From the NCBI GenBank assembly GCA_029266615.1, contig JAQSWN010000043.1, positions 1 through 64,000 of the forward strand: 64,000 nt of DNA, given 5' to 3'. Both the position numbers and the translations under genes were made by a program. The notes under the pieces were generated by a model. It did not search any database and was not told where the DNA came from. It worked only from the letters and a program-made list of their open reading frames with translations. Shown here one piece after another: positions 1-8,355 of the stretch (position 1 is the stretch's first letter; every line of letters begins with the position of its first letter). Source of the DNA: Polyangiaceae bacterium (GTDB taxonomy: Bacteria; Myxococcota_A; Polyangia; Polyangiales; Polyangiaceae).

Positions 1-617
1 CGCGCATCGCGCTCTACGAAGCCGGCGCCTCCGCCGAGCTCGTGGAGGTGGATCCAAAGACGAAGCGCACCGCAGGCGGCCGCGACTACCACGAGGTGCA
101 CCCGCTCGGGCTCGTGCCCGCGCTCGAGCTCGCGGACGGCAAGCTCATTACCGAAAACGCGGCCGTGCTCCAGTACATGGCCCGCGCCTTCCCGGCCGCA
201 GAGCTCGCGCCGACGGACGCGGAGGGCCTCGCGGACTTGCAGCAGTGGCTGTGCTTCATCGGCACGGAGCTGCACAAGGCAACGTTCACGCCGCTGCTCG
301 TAGAGCAGGCGGGGCCAGACGCGAAGGCGTACGCGCTCGGGCTCGCGGAGTCTCGGCTACGCCACGTCAGCTCTCACCTCACCGGCCGCGAATACTTGCT
401 GGAACGCTTCAGCGTCGCGGATGCCTACCTGCTCGCGATTCTCAACTGGAGCCAGGCCACGCCGGTCGATTTGAAGCTCTGGCCGGTGCTCGCCGCCTAC
501 CGGGCGCGGCTTCTGGAGCGGCCCCACGTGGCGCGAGCGGTCGCGGAGGAGTGGGAGCTTTACCGCAACGAGCAGGCGCGACACGCCAAACCAGAGCCGC
601 GCGGCACCGCGCCGTGA
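1..617 (+). CDS. Glutathione S-transferase family protein (5' end lies outside the window)
   Basis: Frame is open from base 3 (RIALYEAGASAELVEVDPKTK...), followed by GST-like 'HPLGLVPALELADGKLITENAAVLQYMA' and a C-terminal helical domain. Confidence 0.85.
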   Translation, partial: RIALYEAGASAELVEVDPKTKRTAGGRDYHEVHPLGLVPALELADGKLITENAAVLQYMARAFPAAELAPTDAEGLADLQQWLCFIGTELHKATFTPLLVEQAGPDAKAYALGLAESRLRHVSSHLTGREYLLERFSVADAYLLAILNWSQATPVDLKLWPVLAAYRARLLERPHVARAVAEEWELYRNEQARHAKPEPRGTAP

Positions 618-625
618 TCGAGCGC

Positions 626-1405
626 TCACTCGATGATGCGTTGCCGAGCGCCCCGCGCGATATCCAAGTGGAAGTGATCGCGGTGCGCAGCGTCGTGGTT
701 CGGCGTCAGGATGTGATGAAACGTGCCGGACCGCGCGACGTCGCAGATCAAGTTGCGAAGCGCGCTCGCGTCGTCGGAGAGCTCCGCCCGCGCGCTCACT
801 CCGCACACGGGCTCGCCAATCGCGCCCTGGAAGTCGCGCTCCACGACCAACTCCGTGCCGTCCGCGCGCTTGACACGCGTCAGGTCGATAGCGAGGCCGT
901 ACGAGTGTTGGCTCGGCTTCTTCTTGCCCGGCAGATGGGCGCGCGGGCGATACATGTTGTCTACCTGGACCTGAACGACGTCGTGCCGTTTGAGCACGAT
1001 GGCCAGGTCTGCGAGCGCCAACGCCAAGCGACAATCCAAGATGCCGTAGGGGCTCTTCTTGCCGGGGGTCAGGAACTTCACGCCTTCGATCGGTCCCGTC
1101 ACCCGCACCGGCAAAGCGACGCCGGTTGCCGCCCCTTTGACGCGAGTTACCCCGAGCTTGCGACGCGCAGTTTCGGCCCAACATTGCGACCCCGAGAGGC
1201 TCGCCCAGCGCGAGGCAGGTGAGGTCTTGCTCACGGGCGTCGGCGGCAGCGGCGCCTGGTAAGACGCCACCTCGGTCGCTGCGGCTCCATCCGCGAGCCC
1301 AACGGAGGGCCACGCCAGCGCGAGCGCGCCCCAGAGCGCATGGCTTGTCCTGCGGGCGCCACCGACCATGGCTCGATCCTTGGCACGGCCAACAGGAGGT
1401 GCCAA
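626..1405 (-). CDS. Extensin-like C-terminal domain (M15-like fold) secreted protein
   Basis: Signal-peptide-like N-terminus; 'SQHSYGLAIDL' and 'HRDHFHLDI' metal-site-like motifs typical of the extensin-like/M15 fold; exact start uncertain. Confidence 0.7.
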   Translation of the reverse strand: MAPPVGRAKDRAMVGGARRTSHALWGALALAWPSVGLADGAAATEVASYQAPLPPTPVSKTSPASRWASLSGSQCWAETARRKLGVTRVKGAATGVALPVRVTGPIEGVKFLTPGKKSPYGILDCRLALALADLAIVLKRHDVVQVQVDNMYRPRAHLPGKKKPSQHSYGLAIDLTRVKRADGTELVVERDFQGAIGEPVCGVSARAELSDDASALRNLICDVARSGTFHHILTPNHDAAHRDHFHLDIARGARQRIIE

Positions 1406-1442
1406 CTTCGGCGAAGTTCTGCGCTAGACTGCGCGGGTAGCC

Positions 1443-1559
1443 ATGTACTTCCCCGCCGGCATTCCGCTCGTCGCCCTGCTCGCTCTCATCGCCTGGAACA
1501 TGCGGCAAGAAGCCGAGCGACAGCGAGCAGCAGGCGAGCCGAGCCGCAAGGCGCGCTGA
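1443..1559 (+). CDS. Putative 38-aa small membrane protein (MYFPAGIPLVALLALIAWNMRQEAERQRAAGEPSRKAR)
   Basis: Below the ORF-track length cutoff; one hydrophobic helix followed by a charged tail, in a gap between two minus-strand genes. Confidence 0.4.
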   Translation: MYFPAGIPLVALLALIAWNMRQEAERQRAAGEPSRKAR

Positions 1560-1579
1560 GCCGCGGCTACATCCTCGAG

Positions 1580-1617
1580 GCGCGGGCTCCGCGAGCCCGC
1601 GCGAAGCTCAGGCTTCG
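1580..1617. terminator. Double hairpin, likely bidirectional terminator at the 3' end of tatA
   Basis: gcgcgggct-ccgcg-agcccgcgc (9-bp perfect stem, 1580-1602) followed by cgaagc-tcag-gcttcg (1602-1617). Confidence 0.45.
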
Positions 1618-1814
1618 TCTTTCTTCTCGGAGAGCTGCGTCTTGGGGCTGTTGGCCTTGTCGTCCTCCGGGGTCGCGTCTTCGTTGATCCCCTTCTTGAA
1701 CTGACGAATGCCTTCACCGAGGCCCTTGCCGACCCCGGCGAGTCGCCCAGGGCCGAAGACCAGGAGGACGATGACGATGACGATGAGCCAGTGAACGGGG
1801 GAGAAAGAACCCAT
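1608..1814 (-). CDS. tatA: Sec-independent translocase TatA/E-like protein
   Basis: Short protein with N-terminal TM, 'FGPGRLAGVGKGLGEGIRQFKKGI' amphipathic helix typical of TatA, and charged tail. Confidence 0.9.
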   Translation of the reverse strand: MGSFSPVHWLIVIVIVLLVFGPGRLAGVGKGLGEGIRQFKKGINEDATPEDDKANSPKTQLSEKKDEA

Positions 1815-1946
1815 GATTTAGGCCTCCGGGCGGCGGGGACAGTGCCGTAGTGCGGAGCGAAAGGACCATAGCATTGTGGCCCCCAGAAGCCATGCTCGCC
1901 ACCTTTCATTCCCGGCCCGTCTCGGTAGCGGCCGCAGGGCGCCGCG

Positions 1947-2522
1947 TCAGAGCTTGAAACGTATTTCTCGTTCCGCTTCGGGCGCGTCCAACAATACCTC
2001 GTAGGAGCGCGAAATCGCGCCGAGTCGTGCGCCGAGCCGGACCCGCACGGGGGGCGCCTCACCGCCCAGGGATTCCAGTCTCAGCCGCAACCGGTACTCT
2101 CCTTTTATGGGCTGCCCTTCCGCGAGGTAGACGTTCTCCAGGTTTCGGCCTTGGCATTCGCTGGCCCGGCCGGGGCAGTCGCGGTCCTTGGTGAGGCCGC
2201 TGCGCGCCACCCGACCGACTTCGATAAGCTCGCCGTTCGGATCCACCACCCGCAGATCCACGTCCGCCTTGGCGGCGTCCCAACCGGCGAGAAACTGCAC
2301 GAGGCCGAGCGAGAGCCCGCAGCCTTCGTCGAACAGCCCGTTCTGGTTGTCGTCGGTCGCGTTGCTGCACAGCTCGGGGCCGGTGGCGAGCGTCGCGCTC
2401 ACCACCGTCGCGTCGTCTTCCGCTGCGCTCTCCGTAGTGCGCGGGGCGGGTTTCGCGGCGCCGCAGGCGGCCAGTGCGAGGCAGAGCCCGCACCCAAGGC
2501 CGCCACGGCGCCACGCCATCAC
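1947..2522 (-). CDS. Hypothetical secreted lipoprotein
   Basis: Lipobox-like 'GLCLALAACG'; overlaps the upstream HEAT-gene 3' segment by 4 bp. Confidence 0.6.
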   Translation of the reverse strand: MMAWRRGGLGCGLCLALAACGAAKPAPRTTESAAEDDATVVSATLATGPELCSNATDDNQNGLFDEGCGLSLGLVQFLAGWDAAKADVDLRVVDPNGELIEVGRVARSGLTKDRDCPGRASECQGRNLENVYLAEGQPIKGEYRLRLRLESLGGEAPPVRVRLGARLGAISRSYEVLLDAPEAEREIRFKL

Positions 2523-5097
2523 TCGCCCTTCTTGGCGTCGTCCGGAACCTTCACGCCGTCCAGCACGACCTTCGGGTTCAACAGCTCGAAGTACGCGGCG
2601 CGAGCCAGCTGCCCCGCGGGGCCGCTCACGTCACGGAGCGCGAGCAGCACGCCCTGCTCCTTCATGAACTTCAGAGCGCGGATCGCGCCTTCGCGCTTGG
2701 CCTGATCGTCACCCTGCGCCATCTGCCACAGGCGGTGACGGAGCACTACGCGCGTGAAGGAGTGCGGACCGTTGTCGAAGTCCAGGTTCTCGAGCTGCTT
2801 CATCAGCATGACGCGAGCCCACTCTTGCTGGGTCATGCGGATGCTGAGCTTGCTGACGGCCTCGGCGTTGTCCACGAACGCGCGGCCTTGGGTTTGTTGG
2901 CGTACAGCGCGACGGCGCGCGACGCCGTATCCGGCGATCCGCCGAGCATGAGCGCGAGCGCGGCGTCGTTAACGAGCGCCTCGTTCTCCATCATCTTGAA
3001 GAGCTGAGCTTCAATCGACGCGTCGAAGCCGCCCTTGGCGATGGCGCGCGCCACCTGATGCCGCGTCTCCACCGCGCTGCTCACGGTCATGAGCGACATG
3101 AGCGCGCTGGCGGTGCCGGGCACGGGGCGCTGAATGAGCGTCTCCAGCAAGCACGCGCGACGGATTTGGTCCTTCTTCTCGTCGCTCGAATACTCCTGGA
3201 TCTTCTTGGCGACCTCGATGAAGTCTTCCTTCTCGGCGACCCAGGCCAGCGCCGCGCACGCCTGCATGCGCGACTGTTCGTTGTTCTTCGGCTCCTGCAC
3301 GTAGTCGAACAGGGGCTTGAACGCCTTGTGGTCGCGCCACTCGGAGAAGCCGTCCGCCGCGCCCATGCCGAGCGCGCGCAACGTCATGCCCAAGATCGCT
3401 ACGCCGCCGACGTTGAGGCCTTCCATGGTGACGTCCAGCTCCTTGGGACGCGCGGTGAGCGCGCGCTCCAAGACGCCCCACGAGCGCTGATCCTTCAGCC
3501 AGCCGACGTAGCGCATCGCGCTTTGAGCGATCACCCACTCTTCGGGCATCGGCGGCTGCTGACCTTCCTTGGGCAGCGGCACGTTCGGGTTCGCCCACTT
3601 GCGCAGGGCGTCGATGTCCTTCGTGGACTCCATGGCCGCCAGCGCGCGGAGGCCGTTCGCGTGCGGCGAAGGCTGCTCGTGAATCCAGAAGATGATCGCG
3701 TCTTCCGCCTGCTCGGCGATCTTCGCGCGCTTCTCGGGGTGCAGCATCGCAAGATCCGCGATCATGCGCGAGGCGACGACGCGCTCGGCGTCGTCGCGCT
3801 TGAGCATCATCTCCCAGTCGTACTGGTCGCTGTAGATCTTCAGCGGATCCATGCGCAGGCGCTTGGCCAGCGTCGGCACGGCCCGCACGTCACCGATGGA
3901 GGCGAGCGCGATCGCGGCGCGAGTTTGGTAATGGATGTGGGGCTTGGTCTCGATGAACTGATAGAGCGGGTCGCCACCGCGCGGATCGTTCAGAGCCTGA
4001 ATCATGTCGAAGATCTGCTTCTTCTGGTACCAGGAGAGCTTCTCGTCTTCTTGATTGACGGCGGACAAGCCGACGACCAAGCCGGCGGTGCCGATACCGT
4101 CGCGCAGCGCCTCCAGGTACTTGTTGCGGCTGTCCTTGTCGGCCGTCTTCATGGCTTCGACCAGCGGATCGCGCGCGCGCGCCTCGCCGATTTTGCCGAG
4201 CCCTGGCGCCGCCTGACGCGCGACCTCCGCGTCCTTGTCCTGCACCAGCTTGATGAGGGTGTCGGTCCACTTCGGCTCCGCATTCGCGGACAGCACCGTG
4301 GCGACCAACTGGCGCACGGCCGGGCTCTCGTCGCCGGCCATGCCCGCGAGGCGATCCACGCTGATCAGCTGCACGACCTTCTCCGTGTCGAAGGCGACGC
4401 CGCCGCCCAAGCGCTGCACCTTGGAAAGGTGCCCGAGGCGATACATCTGCATCACCTCGTCCAGCGCACGCGTGTCGCCGAGCACGACCAGCGCCCAGGC
4501 GATCTGCGGCTTGGCGCCGGGGCCCGCCTTCTTCAGCGCCGCGAGCAGCGCGTCGCGCGCCGGCTCGGCCATGGGCCGCCCGTACTCGGCAAGCGCGGTT
4601 GCGGCCATTGCTTGCATGGGCTCGGTCGGATAGCTGAGGGCGGCGATGGCGTCTTTGACGCCTTCCGGATCCTTCGCCCAGGCCAGCTGCTTGAGCGCCT
4701 CCATGCGAACTTCTTCGCTCGCGGCGCCCTTCTCGGGCGTGGCCCACTCGCGCCACTTCGGCAGCTGCTCGGTCTTGGGCAGCACGAAGATGTCCTTCTT
4801 TACCTGCTCGCTTTGTTCGACGGTGAGCTTCTCGGACTCTTGCTTCGCGCCGAGCGCCAAGAACGCCCCGAGCCCGCCCAAGGCGAGCACGCCGACCAGG
4901 ATCGCGATCGGCGCCGTGCGCCCCTTCTTGAAATTACCGTCACCGGAATCGTACCCGCCGCCGGCCGGGACACCGCCACCGCCCGCGGGGATACCCGGTA
5001 CGTCATCGTCCGGCGGCCACTTCGCAAAATCGACCCGCGGTGACGGCGGGTTCGGGTTACGAGCCGGAGTAATTTCAGGCAGATTCGGATCGAGCAT
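2519..5097 (-). CDS. HEAT-repeat membrane protein, apparently interrupted by a frameshift near 2875-2890
   Basis: 754-aa ORF (2833..5097) with one TM and many HEAT-like helices ends in a non-homologous tail '[15 protein letters not shown]'; coherent sequence 'FVDNAEAVSKLSIRMTQQEW...' resumes in another frame (ORF 2519..2875). Confidence 0.65.
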
Positions 5098-5217
5098 GGG
5101 TCCTCGCGGTGAGAGCAGTAACCGACGCGCCGACGGCGAATGGCGCGCCGGAGTGGGGCGCGACCTTAACCCAGACTGGAAATCCGTGGGAGGTCCGCCC
5201 GCTGAGACTAGAAAACA

Positions 5218-5937
5218 ATGTTCGCCTCCAGCCGGAAAATTGCCGTGAGCCCGCCGACCGGACTGCTGCGAGCGCTTGGCGTGGCCGCGCTCGTGACCGC
5301 ACTCGCGACCGCCTGCTCCTATCTCCTACCGGACGGCTGGGCGGCGTATGGCGTCGGGCTCACGTTCTTGGGCGCCGCGTACTGGCTCGTCGTGCGGGGA
5401 GACGACGACCTGCGCATCCGCGAGCATGGGCTCTCGCTCGGCGGCGTCGTAGAGCTCGCGCCGCTGTCTTGGCCGCGCATCGCCAAGCACACGTTGCGCG
5501 CACTCGCCTATGCGCTCGGCGCCGCGCTGCTCATCTACCCGTTCTTTTGGCTCGGCTTTCGACTTTGGTGGAACGTGGATCACTTTCATCCAGCGCCGTT
5601 TCGCCCCGTGCTCAACGACGCGGGAGGCCAGCTCCTCATGATCGCGCTTCCCGAAGAAGCCTTCTACCGAGGCTACCTTCAAACGACGCTCGAGCGAGAG
5701 CTCGATAAGTCCGTCACGATCTTTGGTACTCGCGTCGGATGGGGCATCGTCCTCACCAGCGCCATCTTCGCGGTTGGTCACCTCCTCACGGAGCTGAACC
5801 CCGCGCGGCTCGCCGTCTTCTTCCCGTCGCTGGTATTCGGCATCCTGCGCGCGCGCACGGGCGGCATCGGAGCCTCCGTGCTGTTCCACGCCATGTGCAA
5901 CTTGTTCTCGGCGTACCTCATCCGCAGCTACCTGTAG
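5218..5937 (+). CDS. CPBP/CAAX-type intramembrane protease (possibly myxosortase-like)
   Basis: Multiple TM segments, 'EEAFYRGYLQ' motif, 'FAVGHLL' and 'GASVLFHAMCN' motifs of the CPBP/Abi family. Confidence 0.8.
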   Translation: MFASSRKIAVSPPTGLLRALGVAALVTALATACSYLLPDGWAAYGVGLTFLGAAYWLVVRGDDDLRIREHGLSLGGVVELAPLSWPRIAKHTLRALAYALGAALLIYPFFWLGFRLWWNVDHFHPAPFRPVLNDAGGQLLMIALPEEAFYRGYLQTTLERELDKSVTIFGTRVGWGIVLTSAIFAVGHLLTELNPARLAVFFPSLVFGILRARTGGIGASVLFHAMCNLFSAYLIRSYL

Positions 5938-5976
5938 CGAGGGGCTCCGCGCAGCTGAACGCGTCACCGCGTACTC

Positions 5977-5994
5977 CCCAGGATACGTCCTGGG
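5977..5994. terminator. Hairpin downstream of the CPBP protease gene
   Basis: cccagga-tacg-tcctggg, 7-bp perfect stem, 40 bp after the stop codon. Confidence 0.35.
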
Positions 5995-6201
5995 CACGCC
6001 TGTTTTCGCCCAAAGTGCCGCTTGGGGCCTCGCGTCCGATCGACTGGCTCTGCGCAATGCGGTCCAGAAGGCCCGTGGCGTATGCCAGAGAATACAGAGT
6101 CTCCCCGACCTCGGCTTCCGGACGTCGGTCGCGAGCCCAAGACATGCCGAGCCGATTCCGCTCCGGCTCGGCCAATCCAGAGCTCGCGGGCTCAATGAAG
6201 G

Positions 6202-7278
6202 ATGACCATGAAAACTTTGTCTTGGATGTCGATGACACTGGTTCTGTCCCAGGGCTTGTTCGCCTGCAGTAGCGACGACCCCGTAAGCGGCCCCGGAGCA
6301 GCCGGAAGCAGCGCCATCGGCGGCACCGGCACCAGCACCGCCGGCACCGCCGGAACGGGAACGACGACGGGTGGCACCGGAACCGCGGGAAGCGGAGGGA
6401 CCAACGCGAGCGCCGGAACGCCGAGCACGGCCGGAACGGGCGGCTCTGGAGGCGGCACTGCGGGCGCTGGCGGCTCCGGCAACGCTGCGCTGAAAGACAT
6501 CGTCGACACCGCGGTTGCGGCCGGTACGTTCACCAAGCTGGCCGAGGCGCTGACGAAGGCGGAGCTAGTGACGGCGCTCAAGGGCGCAGGGCCATTCACC
6601 GTCTTCGCGCCGACGGACCAAGCGTTCATGGATTTCGAGGCCGCTAACCCGGGCGTGCTCGCCGGGCTTTCGAAGGAAGACCTCGCCGCGGTGCTTCAGT
6701 ATCACGTGGTCTCGGGAGCGGCAGTCGCATCCACCCAGCTGAAGGACGACCAAGTCTTCAAGACGCTCAACGGCTCACCCGTGCTCGTCGACCTGACCGG
6801 CGGCGTGAAAGTTGGCGCGGCGACCGTCACGACCCCCGACGTCAAAGCCAGCAACGGCGTCATCCACGTCATCGACAAGATCATCTTGCCCCCGAAGGAC
6901 GACATCGTGGCGACCGCCATTGCCGCCGGAATGTTCACGAAGCTCGCGGGCGCGCTCACGTCCGCCATGTTGGTCGAGACGCTCAAGGGTCCGGGCCCTT
7001 TCACCGTGTTTGCTCCGACGGACGCCGCGTTCGACAAGCTCGGTACCGCGCCCACCGGCGACGCTCTCAAGAACGTGCTTCTCTATCACGTCGTATCGGG
7101 AGCGGTGGGCTCCGGAGACCTCACGGCAGGAATGGTACCGACCCTCCTCGACACGAAGACGCTGACGGTGGCGCTCACGGGAGGCGTGACCGTGAACAAC
7201 GCGAAGGTGACGACCGCCAACATCATCGCCAAAAACGGCGTGATTCATGTGGTGGACACGGTGCTCGTTCCCCAGTGA
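6202..7278 (+). CDS. Lipoprotein with two fasciclin (FAS1) domains and a Gly/Thr-rich linker
   Basis: Lipobox 'GLFACSS'; '[15 protein letters not shown]' and '[15 protein letters not shown]' with '[13 protein letters not shown]'/'[13 protein letters not shown]'. Confidence 0.9.
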   Translation: MTMKTLSWMSMTLVLSQGLFACSSDDPVSGPGAAGSSAIGGTGTSTAGTAGTGTTTGGTGTAGSGGTNASAGTPSTAGTGGSGGGTAGAGGSGNAALKDIVDTAVAAGTFTKLAEALTKAELVTALKGAGPFTVFAPTDQAFMDFEAANPGVLAGLSKEDLAAVLQYHVVSGAAVASTQLKDDQVFKTLNGSPVLVDLTGGVKVGAATVTTPDVKASNGVIHVIDKIILPPKDDIVATAIAAGMFTKLAGALTSAMLVETLKGPGPFTVFAPTDAAFDKLGTAPTGDALKNVLLYHVVSGAVGSGDLTAGMVPTLLDTKTLTVALTGGVTVNNAKVTTANIIAKNGVIHVVDTVLVPQ

Positions 7279-7367
7279 GCCCTCGAGCCGCGCCTCGGCG
7301 CCTGCGCGAACGAGGACGGACAATCGCATTTGAACTTCGTGACGCGTATCTAGAAAGGTCGACGACG

Positions 7368-7916
7368 ATGAAGACGGTATCTCAGCTCGCATTCATTCTA
7401 TTGCTCAGCGCCGCTGCTTGCGGCGGAGAAAAGGCGCAGGAACCTCCGGCCACGCCGGACTCGGCAATGGCCGAGTCCTCACCGCCTCCCGCCGCCGAGT
7501 CCACCTCCAACATCTTGCAAACCGCGGCGGCCGCCGGGTCCTTCTCCACCCTGTCGGCGGCGATCAAGGCCGCCGGTCTCGAAGAGACCCTCTCGGGACC
7601 GGGGCCCTTCACCGTGTTTGCCCCGACGGACGACGCATTCGCGAAGCTCCCCGCCGGTACCGTGGACAACCTGCTCAAGCCGGAGAACAAGGCGAAGCTC
7701 GTCGCGGTGTTGACGTACCACGTGGTGCCCGGGAACATGATGGCCAAGGACGTCGTCGCCTCGACCAAGCTCAAGTCCGTCCAAGGGCAAGACTTGAGCG
7801 TCGTGGTTCAGGGCAGCAACGTGACCGTCGACGGCGCCAAGGTCGTCAAGACGGACATAGCGGCATCCAACGGCGTCATTCACGTGCTGGACACGGTCTT
7901 GATGCCCAAGGGCTGA
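7368..7916 (+). CDS. Single fasciclin (FAS1) domain lipoprotein
   Basis: Start trimmed to [20 protein letters not shown]; '[15 protein letters not shown]' and '[13 protein letters not shown]'. Confidence 0.9.
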   Translation: MKTVSQLAFILLLSAAACGGEKAQEPPATPDSAMAESSPPPAAESTSNILQTAAAAGSFSTLSAAIKAAGLEETLSGPGPFTVFAPTDDAFAKLPAGTVDNLLKPENKAKLVAVLTYHVVPGNMMAKDVVASTKLKSVQGQDLSVVVQGSNVTVDGAKVVKTDIAASNGVIHVLDTVLMPKG

Positions 7917-8070
7917 AAGAGGCTGACGACGCGACCGGTACTCGGAACGTCAGCGTGAAAGACTTACGGCCCGCGTGGCGCTTTCCTCCTCCGGGGCGCC
8001 ATTGCGGGCCGTTCTGCTGTGTGACGCATGGCCGGGAGCGACAAAACGCCGGCGTGGCGAAACCCGCGGG

Positions 8071-8129
8071 CGCCGCAGCGACTTGATTCGGCAGAGGTCG
8101 AACGCGCCGCCGCAGCGACTTGATTCGGC
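8071..8129. repeat. Two copies of cgccgcagcgacttgattcggc with 37-bp period
   Basis: Exact 22-bp copies at 8071-8092 and 8108-8129; similarity extends imperfectly into (a/g)gag(g/a)tcg. Confidence 0.85.
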
Positions 8130-8142
8130 GGAGATCGCGGGG

Positions 8143-8160
8143 CGGGCCCAGCTGGGCCCG
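8143..8160. repeat. Perfect 18-bp palindrome cgggcccagctgggcccg
   Basis: Read directly; self-reverse-complementary. Confidence 0.9.
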
Positions 8161-8355
8161 GCGCGCGCGGCGGTGGGCGGAAGTGGCAGCGGAGACGACG
8201 GACGTGGCGGCCGCGCCAGGAACCTCGGCCTACCACATGCCGAGAAGTAGCCTTTTGACAGCTCGCTGCCGTTCTCTCGGAGGCGCGTTCTCGAAGCGCG
8301 TTGTGACTTTCATCAACTGGTTGAAGGTCGAGCACCGCTGCGTCACCCTGGGCCC

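Noticed and set aside
3058-5043. 661-aa plus-strand ORF opposite the HEAT-repeat gene
   Set aside because: Antisense shadow ORF typical of high GC; low-complexity His/Arg/Leu-rich sequence with no recognisable domain.
5218-5937. Firm assignment of the CPBP protease as a myxosortase
   Set aside because: Family-level motifs only; I saw no MYXO-CTERM-type tail on any protein in the window to support it.
8071-8129. CRISPR array
   Set aside because: Only two repeat copies with a 15-bp gap, no leader and no cas genes.
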